Shown here: positions 16,677 to 25,407 of the stretch, piece by piece
Position numbering within the stretch: position 1 is the first letter of the stretch
How the letters are laid out: each line of letters starts with the position of its first letter
From: an uncultured Bacilli bacterium
GTDB lineage: Bacteria > Bacillota_I > Bacilli_A > RF39 > UBA660
NCBI GenBank assembly: GCA_934101225.1
Contig: CAKOQK010000006.1
Location: forward strand, 1 to 54,496
Length of the DNA stretch: 54,496 nt
Reading direction: 5' to 3'
Made by a program: the position numbers and the translations under genes
Notes under the pieces: generated by a model
Seen by the model: the letters and a program-made list of their open reading frames with translations, nothing else
Database searches by the model: none
What the model was told of the DNA's origin: nothing

Positions 16677-18398
16677 TTATAAAATAGTCTCCTTCGCAAT
16701 CATTACTTCATTATAAATATTTGGATTAACATCACTTACAGCTTTAATAGCAAGTTCTAAAGCCTCACTATATCTTCCTTCATAAAAATAATCTTCAGCT
16801 CTATTTAGTGCATTATTTATTCTATTATTGAATCTAAATCTATTGCTATAAACTATCGTTGACTCTGCTAAACTAGCATTCTTAATTGTCTCACTTGTAT
16901 TTTTATGTAACTTAAGAACTAAATCTCTAGCCGTATCTACTCTTAAATTAAGAACTCTAATTGAAATAGGCTTCTTATTTAACTCTTCAATCATATTATC
17001 TAGAGCATCATTTGCTTCACTTAACTCAACATAGTAATCTTTAGGAATAATAGGTAATTTAAAACTTTCCATCTTTTCTTTACTTGATTCTAAAATATTT
17101 TTAATCTCATCCAATTGTTCTCTAGCTCTAATTTCATCTTCTTTTAAACTACTTAAATATTTAACAGTTTGCTCTACTTTTTCTTCAGTTACGCTTACTC
17201 TATTATTAATAAGTTCTAATTCTTTATATAATTGTGAATAAGAAAAACTCTTATTTCTAAAATTTTCTATTATAATATCATAGTCATTTTGAATATTTTT
17301 AATACTTAGATTAATTTCATCAATAACTTTAACATCATCTTCACTTAAATCATAACTATATTTAATATCTTCTATCTTAGATGATATATTCCTAACAATA
17401 GTACTTAATTTCTTATTTTTAATAGCAATCTTTCTAGATAATGAATCATAATTCTTTTTAGCATCTCTTTCCTTATCAAAATCTCCATATAAACTATCAA
17501 AATAATCTAAAATAGTTTTAAGTTCAATAATTGAATCATTAACATTAAGAACTTTTAATCTATCAAATATATCGGCAAGCTTTTTATCCGCTTCACTTAT
17601 ATTATAATCTATATTTAAATAATCTAATAAATACCCTTCTTTAGTCATTTTTTCATATATCTTTTTTATATCTTCTATCTTAGACGGTATTAACTTTTTA
17701 CCCATTAAAATAATAGAAGATGCCTCATCAATAATAATTCCTATATTACCAATATTATCAGTAAGTGCCTTAACTATTTTACTAGCCTCACTATAATCAT
17801 TATTTTCCATTGCAAGTTCAAAAGCATTAAATAATTTATCTATATTTTCAAATTGTAATTCAATAGTATTATTTATTCCTTCATAATCACTAGGGCTATT
17901 ATTATATTTTAAATAAATATCTCTATAATCTTTCTTTAACTTAGTAACTATTTCTCTATTTTTACTTTCAGACAAAGTTATTTCTTTAATTTCTTCTAAT
18001 AAGAAATCACTCTTAGATTTAATATAATAAATTTCTAACTCTAATTTTGATGAGTCACTAACAAACTTTTTATAATCTTTAAGACTAATCAATTCTTCTA
18101 AATCATTTAATTTTTTATCTAAAGAAGGAATATCTACATCTTTAATCTGTCTATATCTTTCTTTCCAATTCTCATATTTTATTTCTAAATTTTTATTATT
18201 AATTAATGATCCTACTTTGTTTAGTTCAGTAAGAATATTGGCAGATATAATTAAATTTTTATCTAATTCTAAATTTCTTAGTATTTGTTCTAATTTTTTC
18301 TTATTATGCTTATTAATAAGCACCAAAACAACAACGACTAAAATAATCGCTATTATTATGTATACTATTCCTAATATTATATAAGTTTTATCTTCCAT
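16677..18398 (-). CDS. ezrA: septation ring formation regulator EzrA
   Basis: 573 residues, the typical EzrA length. One N-terminal transmembrane helix (about 7-28) puts the rest in the cytosol. It is followed by long spectrin-like coiled-coil bundles, including SEASKIVKALTDNIGNIGIIIDEA-type helix pairs and the conserved C-terminal YFYEGRYSEALELAIKA. EzrA binds FtsZ, limits Z-ring number and links division to wall synthesis. It is the only division gene in the window, apparently monocistronic, with a terminator of the upstream surface gene just ahead. Confidence 0.93.
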   Translation of the reverse strand: MEDKTYIILGIVYIIIAIILVVVVLVLINKHNKKKLEQILRNLELDKNLIISANILTELNKVGSLINNKNLEIKYENWKERYRQIKDVDIPSLDKKLNDLEELISLKDYKKFVSDSSKLELEIYYIKSKSDFLLEEIKEITLSESKNREIVTKLKKDYRDIYLKYNNSPSDYEGINNTIELQFENIDKLFNAFELAMENNDYSEASKIVKALTDNIGNIGIIIDEASSIILMGKKLIPSKIEDIKKIYEKMTKEGYLLDYLNIDYNISEADKKLADIFDRLKVLNVNDSIIELKTILDYFDSLYGDFDKERDAKKNYDSLSRKIAIKNKKLSTIVRNISSKIEDIKYSYDLSEDDVKVIDEINLSIKNIQNDYDIIIENFRNKSFSYSQLYKELELINNRVSVTEEKVEQTVKYLSSLKEDEIRAREQLDEIKNILESSKEKMESFKLPIIPKDYYVELSEANDALDNMIEELNKKPISIRVLNLRVDTARDLVLKLHKNTSETIKNASLAESTIVYSNRFRFNNRINNALNRAEDYFYEGRYSEALELAIKAVSDVNPNIYNEVMIAKETIL

Positions 18399-18436
18399 CT
18401 TATATCATCCCAACTATATATTACCATACTTTAAAA

Positions 18437-18464
18437 AAGAAAAAAACTACCCACACGTAGTTTT
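18437..18464 (-). terminator. intrinsic terminator of the 18489 surface-protein gene
   Basis: Perfect 8-bp stem AAAACTAC/GTAGTTTT (18443-18450, 18457-18464) with 6-nt loop and T run on the minus strand. Confidence 0.85.
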
Positions 18465-18488
18465 AATTTGATTTTCTATATTTAATAT

Positions 18489-20057
18489 TTATATTGACAA
18501 AATATATGGATTTGATTTTTCCCCTGTTCCACTCTTAAAATATATATCTGACTTTAGATATGTTGCTGGGATAGTTGATACCATATTATATACTCCATTG
18601 TTAGCCACATTGCCTTTAGCATTAATACATAACACAACTCTATCTTTACTATATAAATAATCTAGAGTCCAATATGTTGTTTTATAATATAACCAATTAT
18701 TATTTTTACATTTTACATTCGTATAATCATAGACTTTTGTATCTGCATTATAAACTTGTCCTGCGTTTAAATCATTTCGGCATTCTTCATCTGTTGAAGC
18801 ATAGCCATAGTCACTTGTATATATAAGTCCTATTTTTCCTGTCCATAGTGTAGCTTGATCAGTTTGAGATGTCATTGTTCCTCTTTCAGCTTTGTATTGT
18901 TCAAGTGTTGGTAAACTTTTAGGATCAGTACTTGGATTATAGTTACTTCCTCCAATGTTCCATACACTTTCACTTATCATATTTTGATATTTTTCTTCTA
19001 TTACCTTTGTATAATCAAATTCTCCTGTTTGACTAAATTTTGGTTTGTTTGTACTTGAATCCCACTTTGAATTATACCAATCTTTTTTATTTTCAGTTAA
19101 AGTTGTATCTAAATAATCCCCATTTAATTCTTTCATTAAATCGGCATCTGTCCAGTCATTTATTCCATAATTATTATTACCTGTTGCATCCCATGAGTAT
19201 GTACCAAGAGAACTATTTCTAACTATTTTTAGCTTTTGACTTGTTACGCCATATGAATCAGTTATGTTAAATATTCCAATGATTCTCCATAACTCGCCAC
19301 TATTTCCAAACTCGACATAGTTATTTGGATTACTTCCACTGTATCTTATGTTGGCATCTTTAGTATCATCTGCTAATAACACATTATTTTCTTTATCGCC
19401 ATTATATAATCTTGTTATGTAATCTACTCCTGTTTCATTTTCATAATTTACGACGATGTTTCCATTAAATGTTGCTCCTTTTTCACTATCTTGGTTTTCG
19501 CTGGTATCAGGAAATTGAATCTTTAAATTAAATGTTATTGTTTGATTACTTGTATTTGCTTTAAATTCTCCATTTGCTAGTTCTAAATAACTTTCAGTTT
19601 TATTTTTTATAAAGATTCCAGTTGTATATCCTGTTTCTGTTGTATTTCCTGATATTGTTTGATTACTTATTCCTATTAAATTACTTGTGATATTTGTATT
19701 TTGATTGGTTCTCTTTAAGTAATAATGTAATTGACCATTACTAAATCCACTGGTATATTTTATTCCTACCTTATATGGCATAACTAAGCCACTTGTTGTA
19801 TTTGTTCCTGTTAATGTGAATGTTTTATCTATTAAGATTTTATCACTAGGCTGTATATCTTTTGATACTAATAGATCACTTTTACCATCGGCATAATTTA
19901 TTGTCATTTTACCACTTGTTGCTGATATTATAGATGTACTTCCTTTATTATTGCTTGCACTAAAAAAAGCATATGTTATTCCTGAAAATATTACTAGAAG
20001 CATTATTATTGTTCCTATCATAACAAACACTTTGATTTGTTCTTCCTTATTATACAT
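18489..20057 (-). CDS. large exported surface protein with TasA-like N-terminus, G-tract promoter
   Basis: 522 residues from the ATG at 20055-20057, which has GGTGAT 5 nt upstream; an in-frame ATG 12 nt earlier lies almost at the predicted transcription start. The signal segment ends in GITYAFFSASNN, close to SipW-type signals. The first half is beta-rich, with Ser/Thr/Asn-rich repeats. The second half has VEFGNSGELWRIIGIF, LKIVRNSSLG and a terminal PATYLKSDIYFKSGTG...NPYIL, a module I associate with paralogous surface proteins of uncultured gut Firmicutes; its function is unknown. No sorting signal. The promoter with a seven-G spacer suggests variable expression. Confidence 0.78.
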   Translation of the reverse strand: MYNKEEQIKVFVMIGTIIMLLVIFSGITYAFFSASNNKGSTSIISATSGKMTINYADGKSDLLVSKDIQPSDKILIDKTFTLTGTNTTSGLVMPYKVGIKYTSGFSNGQLHYYLKRTNQNTNITSNLIGISNQTISGNTTETGYTTGIFIKNKTESYLELANGEFKANTSNQTITFNLKIQFPDTSENQDSEKGATFNGNIVVNYENETGVDYITRLYNGDKENNVLLADDTKDANIRYSGSNPNNYVEFGNSGELWRIIGIFNITDSYGVTSQKLKIVRNSSLGTYSWDATGNNNYGINDWTDADLMKELNGDYLDTTLTENKKDWYNSKWDSSTNKPKFSQTGEFDYTKVIEEKYQNMISESVWNIGGSNYNPSTDPKSLPTLEQYKAERGTMTSQTDQATLWTGKIGLIYTSDYGYASTDEECRNDLNAGQVYNADTKVYDYTNVKCKNNNWLYYKTTYWTLDYLYSKDRVVLCINAKGNVANNGVYNMVSTIPATYLKSDIYFKSGTGEKSNPYILSI

Positions 20058-20080
20058 GTAAATCACCATATTCCATAGTG

Positions 20081-20092
20081 GAGTTATAACTC
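20081..20092. repeat. 12-bp perfect palindrome overlapping the -10
   Basis: GAGTTATAACTC is its own reverse complement and contains the -10 element of the 18489 promoter. It could bind a dimeric regulator; none is identified. Confidence 0.5.
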
Positions 20093-20110
20093 GGTTTACC
20101 CCCCCGTCAA
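20083..20110 (-). promoter_or_regulatory. putative phase-variable promoter with G7 spacer (surface gene 18489)
   Basis: On the minus strand: -35 TTGACG (20110-20105), 16-nt spacer, -10 TATAAC (20088-20083). Seven consecutive G occupy 20105-20099. Predicted start near 20076, giving a short leader before GGTGAT and the ATG at 20057. Gain or loss of G would change the -35/-10 spacing. Confidence 0.65.
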
Positions 20111-20160
20111 GCGAACATTTGTCTTTTTTATAAAATTTTTGAAAAATGTTCGCTTGACGG
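20104..20160. repeat. 17-bp perfect inverted repeat overlapping the -35
   Basis: Arms at 20104-20120 and 20144-20160 are perfect reverse complements (core AAGCGAACATTT) with a 23-nt AT-rich loop. One arm contains the -35 hexamer of the surface-gene promoter. Probable operator pair or cruciform; not followed by a T run, so not a terminator. Confidence 0.8.
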
Positions 20161-20224
20161 TTAAAAACATTAATACTTACTTTATAATATATATTTACAT
20201 ATAATTAAATATTTTTCCGTTAAA

Positions 20225-21223
20225 TTATAAGTTAGTCAAATTATTTTCTCTTCTTCTTAAATAATATACCTTTTCTTGTTCCAACAATTCTTGTGACAAT
20301 AATGGATCATTTCGTGAAATACTCCTATTATATTCTAAACCTAGCAACTTTAACTTTTCTAATTTTGCCTTAACTTCCATTAATAGAATAACTAATTCTT
20401 CTCTATGCTTAATGCTATCATTTAATCCATTTATAATTCTATATGTAGATTCATATTGTTTATCTAAATCTAAAATACTTACATTTAAATCTACTGAATC
20501 TCTAATAAGAGATGTTTTATCACTTTGCTCTTCTTTTAATCTTACTAAATTACCATATGTATGGTCTAAATCTAATTTTTCAGGTAACATATATGAATTA
20601 GAAATTAAACTATTTAATATAATTTTTCTATTATATTTTGAAATTTCTTTTTCTTTATAGCCAGTTACTGGTAAAATCATTTTATATTTAGAATCTTTGG
20701 TCACATAATTAATCTCATTTGTATAATTTGGAATTACTTCAGGATTAGCAACATACGTTAAATAAAAATTACCATATTGAGATAAACTTGTTTTATAAAC
20801 TTCTTTTGTAAAATCTAACTCTTCATTAAATTCAATACTATCAAAACCTAAATCTTTTAATTTATTCATCAAAAGTAATATCTTTTGAATATCTTCTTTA
20901 TGACTAACTAAATATTCATAAAAAAATCTTATATCTCCAACAATTTTACCATTTATCCCATAATTTAAATTAATAAAACCTGGAATTGTTGAATAATAAT
21001 TAATAGCATCTATTATTAATTTATTTTCTTCGTAAAATCTTCTAGCTTTATATGATCCTAATCTAAATTTTCCCTTTAATACATCATCTAACTGAAACAC
21101 AAAATCTCTATTAGATCCATGTTCCAGTGCTTTTATTAATTTCTTTTCGAATTCTTCATAATCATCTAAAATATGACATAACGTAATCAAATTATCAATA
21201 TTTATCATTTTATTATCTTGCAT
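20225..21223 (-). CDS. unknown soluble protein with C-terminal coiled coil
   Basis: About 332 residues from ATG 21221-21223, which lies 12 nt after GGAGG; a TTG 9 nt earlier is too near that site. No signal peptide or membrane helix. The first 180 residues are mixed alpha/beta; residues about 200-320 are charged and helical, likely coiled coil (RDSVDLNVSILDLDKQYEST, REELVILLMEVKAKLEKLKL). I do not recognise the family. It stands alone between the inverted repeat region and the CYTH gene. Confidence 0.55.
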   Translation of the reverse strand: MQDNKMINIDNLITLCHILDDYEEFEKKLIKALEHGSNRDFVFQLDDVLKGKFRLGSYKARRFYEENKLIIDAINYYSTIPGFINLNYGINGKIVGDIRFFYEYLVSHKEDIQKILLLMNKLKDLGFDSIEFNEELDFTKEVYKTSLSQYGNFYLTYVANPEVIPNYTNEINYVTKDSKYKMILPVTGYKEKEISKYNRKIILNSLISNSYMLPEKLDLDHTYGNLVRLKEEQSDKTSLIRDSVDLNVSILDLDKQYESTYRIINGLNDSIKHREELVILLMEVKAKLEKLKLLGLEYNRSISRNDPLLSQELLEQEKVYYLRRRENNLTNL

Positions 21224-21346
21224 AAATACCAAAAACCTCCTTCATTAGTCCTTACTATAACATATATCACACTAAATTTAGAGCAAAATATTACCCATTA
21301 TCTGCTTTTCTTTCCATTGCACTCACCATTATAAATAAACATAAAA

Positions 21347-22033
21347 TTATCTACTTAAATGTACTTCTTTAGTATTATTTATTAATTCATTTAATTCATC
21401 TTTTGTAACCATAGCCATATTATCATTTTTATATCTTACATCTTCTGTTATTTCTTTTCCAAACCAAGTAGGTACCACAAATGAATTAGCATCTTCCAAA
21501 CTCTTAAATTCAACTTCCACAGTAACAAGAGGACTTAAATCATCTAAATAATAATCTAGTTCAGCAACTAATTTATTATCTAAAGGAATTCTATATCTTA
21601 ATTTATTAATAGTTCTTCCTATTCGATATTTAATAATCTTATTATAAGTATCTTCAGTTATTTCCTTTTCATTTTCTTCTCTAACTAAAGTACCAGTTCC
21701 TTTTTGATTATAAAAATATTTATTTCCCATTTTTCTTACTCTTGAAACTGGATTAACACCAATATAAGATTGATTAATTTCTACCCAATCATAATCTTGT
21801 AAATCAATTTGCTCACCAAGTAAAAATTTTCTTTCAATTTCAAAATGACTGTCTTTATCCAATTTCTCATAACTATAACTTATTTCATAAACTTCACTAA
21901 TTCCATCAAATCTAGGAATTAACTTACTTATTGCTACATTATGTTTATTTTGTTCTTTAAAAGTTTCATACGCTTTTTTTATAGCTTCATCTTCACTTTT
22001 AGCTCTAACACTAATCTTCTCATTACAAATCAT
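21347..22033 (-). CDS. CYTH-domain triphosphatase-like protein
   Basis: 228 residues. After an extra N-terminal domain of about 65 residues comes FEIERKFLL, the ExExK signature of the CYTH (triphosphate tunnel metalloenzyme) fold. Paired basic and acidic strands follow (SRVRKMGNKYFYNQKG, KLRYRIPLDNKLVAELDYY, VTVEVEFKS). Members hydrolyse tripolyphosphate, thiamine triphosphate or other triphosphates with Mg/Mn. It starts in an ATGA overlap with the pyrophosphatase gene, so tripolyphosphate to phosphate plus pyrophosphate, then pyrophosphate hydrolysis, is a plausible coupled route. The N-terminal extension is unassigned. Confidence 0.85.
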   Translation of the reverse strand: MICNEKISVRAKSEDEAIKKAYETFKEQNKHNVAISKLIPRFDGISEVYEISYSYEKLDKDSHFEIERKFLLGEQIDLQDYDWVEINQSYIGVNPVSRVRKMGNKYFYNQKGTGTLVREENEKEITEDTYNKIIKYRIGRTINKLRYRIPLDNKLVAELDYYLDDLSPLVTVEVEFKSLEDANSFVVPTWFGKEITEDVRYKNDNMAMVTKDELNELINNTKEVHLSR

Positions 22034-23649
22034 AATTTTTCCAACACTCCCATTATAGGTGGTACCATTTGTTTCTTACGAGAGATAACACCCATCAATT
22101 TTTCTCCTTCTTTTATATTAGTAAGTTCATATGCATCGTTTAAATACTCTTTCGCATTTTCATTAAATAATAAATATGAATTATTTTCTAATATATCAGT
22201 TACAAATAAACAAGCTACCTTATAATCATTATTTTCAGCAATATGATTAAGTTCATCAACATATTCATTTATCTTACTTTCATATTCTGCAAAATCAGTT
22301 GTAAATACTTGTCCGATACCAAATTTATTATCACCTGCAACATATGATTTAAAATCTTTATAAACTATCTCATTAATAGTTAGTCCATCATTAGAAACAC
22401 CACTTCTAAGTAATTCTCTGCCATAACTATTTAAATCCACATTTGCCGTTTCTGCTAAATCTTTAGCTACTTGTTTATCTAATTCAGTGGTAGTAGGACT
22501 TGCAAGTAACAAGGTATCACTTATAATACCACTAAGCATTAATCCTGCAATATCACTAGGTATTTCAACATTATTTTCTTTAAACAAAGTATAAATTATT
22601 GTATTAACGGATCCGACACTCATATTCCTAAAGTTAATTGGTAAAAGCGTACTAATCTTACCTATATTATGATGATCAACAATTTCTAAGATATCTGCTT
22701 CATTAAGTCCATCAGCGCTTTGACTAGGTTCATTATGATCTACTAAAATAACTTTCTTTCTTGTAATTAAATTAGTATCTATTAGTCTAAGCATTCCATC
22801 ACAATATCCTTTAGAATTAACAATTGGATAATTAGTATGTTTAAGTTTATTAGATATTTCAACAAAATCTGTTAAATAATCATTAGGTCCAAAACATACA
22901 GCTGAACTAGATCTCTTAATCATTTTAATCGGATTAGCTAACGTTATTAATCTACTAGTTTTAAAAGTATCATATGGAGTAACAATCACATTAACTTTAT
23001 TATATCTAACTAGTTCAATCTCTTCTTTAGTTAATTCCTTATTAGCAACAACTATAATTAACTTTGCTTTATGTTTAACTGCATCTTCAATAATAGAATC
23101 TCTTCCACATATCAAAATAGTATCTTCATAAATATTTATAAAATCAGAAAACTGAGCAAAAGGAAGTGCAACTGCTAAAACATTACCACTTATAAAATCA
23201 TCAAATTTATAATAACTAGATGCATTAAGTACATCTACAATATCCATAAACTTAGCGCTAATCTCATTAGTGTCTCCCTTAATTAATTCATTAGCAAGTT
23301 CCTTTAAAGATACATATCCTATGAACTTCTTATGATTATCTACAAGAGGAATACCAGTTATTCCTTTTTCCATAAAATAATTATAAACTTTAAAAATAGA
23401 ATCATCCTGATTAGCATAATAATTTCTATTATATTTAATATCTTTTAGTTCTACTTTAACATCATTTAAATACTTTGGAACATCAAAACAAAATTTATTT
23501 AAAGCAAAAGTAGTTTCTTTATTTATCTCACTTAAAATTCTCGGTTCCGCATTAACACCTAGTTTTCTCTTTAAATAAGCAAAACTAATTGCTCCTGCAA
23601 CTGAGTCAGTATCTGGTTTCTTATGACCAAATATATATACTTTATCCAT
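22030..23649 (-). CDS. ppaC: manganese-dependent inorganic pyrophosphatase with regulatory insert
   Basis: 539 residues, family II (DHH/DHHA2) pyrophosphatase. Motifs are FGHKKPDTDSVAGA at the N-terminus, VDHNEPSQSADG, VDHHNIG and the DHHA2 substrate region near the end (KFGIGQV, FVTDILENNSYLLF, ISRKKQMVPP). A large insert of about 240 residues between the first motifs contains a CBS pair flanking a DRTGG-like domain, the adenine-nucleotide-regulated form known from Clostridium. Start chosen at ATG 23647-23649, with GGAGG 6-7 nt upstream. The stop is TGA, overlapping the CYTH start. Confidence 0.95.
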   Translation of the reverse strand: MDKVYIFGHKKPDTDSVAGAISFAYLKRKLGVNAEPRILSEINKETTFALNKFCFDVPKYLNDVKVELKDIKYNRNYYANQDDSIFKVYNYFMEKGITGIPLVDNHKKFIGYVSLKELANELIKGDTNEISAKFMDIVDVLNASSYYKFDDFISGNVLAVALPFAQFSDFINIYEDTILICGRDSIIEDAVKHKAKLIIVVANKELTKEEIELVRYNKVNVIVTPYDTFKTSRLITLANPIKMIKRSSSAVCFGPNDYLTDFVEISNKLKHTNYPIVNSKGYCDGMLRLIDTNLITRKKVILVDHNEPSQSADGLNEADILEIVDHHNIGKISTLLPINFRNMSVGSVNTIIYTLFKENNVEIPSDIAGLMLSGIISDTLLLASPTTTELDKQVAKDLAETANVDLNSYGRELLRSGVSNDGLTINEIVYKDFKSYVAGDNKFGIGQVFTTDFAEYESKINEYVDELNHIAENNDYKVACLFVTDILENNSYLLFNENAKEYLNDAYELTNIKEGEKLMGVISRKKQMVPPIMGVLEKL

Positions 23650-23739
23650 AATAGCCCTCCAAACATAATAATTATACACTAATTAAATCTAAAAATATAG
23701 TTATTATGTGTTATAATTATTTAGAAGGTGGTATGTGAT

Positions 23740-24666
23740 ATGACAAAATATAAGCTAAAAAAGAAAGTTAAAAATAACTTAATAAAAGTATTTATAATCG
23801 TAGTTTTATTAATTGTAGGAATAATTTTAATTAAAAATTATAAATATAAACAAACTTATGAATATAAATTATTAAATCTAAATTACTCTAAAGAAGAAAT
23901 AAAAGTATTATTAGATAAATTAACTAGTGATAAAATAAATGAATTATTAACTAAAGAATATAATAAAGATATTGTAAATATTATTAATGAAAAATATTAT
24001 TTATCTAAAAACCTAGATAGATACTTAAATTATTTAAGTGCTAATCCTACTCTAAGTTATAGTGATGTTGTATCTTTAGTTAATGTTAATAGAGATAATG
24101 AATTTTATAAAAACCCTACTTTAACTGATTTAACAAATTATAATGAAATGTTAGTAAATAAGTATCATTTCCTAGAAAAAAACTTTGAAGGAAAAGATAT
24201 TGTAAATGTATCAAGTACTTATGGATATGCTAACAATAAATTAAATAAAGAAGCATATGAAGCATTCAAACAATTAGCAAATGATGCTAAAAAAGAAGGA
24301 CATACTATTGTAATTTTATCTTCTTATCGCACTTATGAATATCAAGAAAAATTATGGAATCGTGATAAAGATGATACTTATGTAGCAAGACCTGGTGCAT
24401 CTGAACACGTAACTGGTTTAGCAATTGATGTATCTGATTTTTATGATAAAAATGATAGTTTTAAGGATACTGAAAGTTATACTTGGATGATAAATAATGC
24501 CCATAAATATGGATATATCTTAAGATATCCTGAAAATAAAGAAAATATTACTGGTTATAGTTATGAAGCATGGCATTATAGATATTTAGGTGTAGATTTA
24601 GCAACAAAAGTGTATAACGAAGGAATTACCTATGATGAATACTACGCATACTATATGGAAAAATAA
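23740..24666 (+). CDS. membrane-anchored D-alanyl-D-alanine carboxypeptidase, VanY/M15B type
   Basis: 308 residues from the ATG at 23740-23742 (AAGGTGG 8 nt upstream). One N-terminal transmembrane helix (about 14-34), a helical stalk, then the zinc peptidase domain: SSYRTYEYQEKLW, SEHVTGLAIDVSD (SxHxxGxAxD, zinc His and Asp) and EAWHYRYLG (Glu base and third zinc ligand). Such enzymes trim the terminal D-Ala from peptidoglycan stems outside the membrane. An extended -10 (TGTTATAAT near 23707-23715) lies upstream. The next gene starts 9 bp downstream. With no van ligase near, a housekeeping role is likelier than glycopeptide resistance. Confidence 0.9.
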   Translation: MTKYKLKKKVKNNLIKVFIIVVLLIVGIILIKNYKYKQTYEYKLLNLNYSKEEIKVLLDKLTSDKINELLTKEYNKDIVNIINEKYYLSKNLDRYLNYLSANPTLSYSDVVSLVNVNRDNEFYKNPTLTDLTNYNEMLVNKYHFLEKNFEGKDIVNVSSTYGYANNKLNKEAYEAFKQLANDAKKEGHTIVILSSYRTYEYQEKLWNRDKDDTYVARPGASEHVTGLAIDVSDFYDKNDSFKDTESYTWMINNAHKYGYILRYPENKENITGYSYEAWHYRYLGVDLATKVYNEGITYDEYYAYYMEK

Positions 24667-24675
24667 CGAGGTAAC

Positions 24676-25353
24676 ATGAACGATTTTGGAAAAACAATAA
24701 AAGAAATAAGAAAAAATAATAATCTAACTCAAAAAGAACTAGCTGATAAATTATTTGTAACATATCAAGCAGTATCAAAATGGGAAAATAATAAAAGCAT
24801 ACCAGATATTGCTATACTACAAAAAATATCTGAATTATATAATATTGATTTAAATAATTTAACAAATACAAATAAAAAAAATCCTAATAAATTATATCTA
24901 TTAATAATAATTATCATATTAATACTATTATCAAGCATAGGTATCTTATATCTTAATAATCACTCTCATGATTTTGAAATGCGTACTATTGAAACAACTT
25001 GTAATGATTTTAATTTATCTGGAACAATTGCTTATAATAAAGATAAAACAGCAATATATATTTCTGAAATAGATTACTGTGGTTTAAATAAAGATCAAGT
25101 TTACGATACAATAATAAGTACGTTATATCAAAATGAAAATAATAAAGAAAAAATTATTATAACCAATAAAGAAAAAAATAATTTATCATTAAATGATTAT
25201 TTAAAAGATTTAACTTATCATGTTGATAATTATAAATCTACTTGTTTAGATTATAATAAAAATGAATTATATATTAAAATTGAATTAAAAAAGAAAAATG
25301 AATCTACTATAACTTATACTATTCCTTTAAAAATAAATGATACTTGCAAATAA
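24676..25353 (+). CDS. XRE-family DNA-binding protein with one transmembrane helix and external domain
   Basis: 225 residues. An XRE helix-turn-helix at 1-60 (IRKNNNLTQKELADKLFVTYQAVSKWENNKS) is followed by a linker, a transmembrane helix at about 74-93 and an extracytoplasmic domain with three or four cysteines (TTCNDF, DYCGL, STCLDY, DTCK), which could form disulfides. This looks like a one-component membrane sensor-regulator. It is 9 bp after the VanY-like gene and probably cotranscribed, so it may sense wall or envelope state. Signal and target unknown. Confidence 0.78.
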   Translation: MNDFGKTIKEIRKNNNLTQKELADKLFVTYQAVSKWENNKSIPDIAILQKISELYNIDLNNLTNTNKKNPNKLYLLIIIIILILLSSIGILYLNNHSHDFEMRTIETTCNDFNLSGTIAYNKDKTAIYISEIDYCGLNKDQVYDTIISTLYQNENNKEKIIITNKEKNNLSLNDYLKDLTYHVDNYKSTCLDYNKNELYIKIELKKKNESTITYTIPLKINDTCK

Positions 25354-25407
25354 TAATAACTTAGTATAATATATACTCAAAAATTCAAAATAATTATGGA
25401 GGAATTT

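Noticed and set aside
20104..20160. Inverted repeat as an invertible promoter
   Set aside because: The enclosed segment is only 23 nt, too short for known invertases, and no recombinase gene is nearby.
20104..20160. Inverted repeat as a LexA site
   Set aside because: Half-sites CGAAC and GTTCG are present but over 20 nt apart instead of the 4 nt needed.
23740..25353. VanY-like gene plus regulator as a glycopeptide-resistance cluster
   Set aside because: No vanH, ligase, vanX or two-component genes; M15B carboxypeptidases are common housekeeping enzymes.
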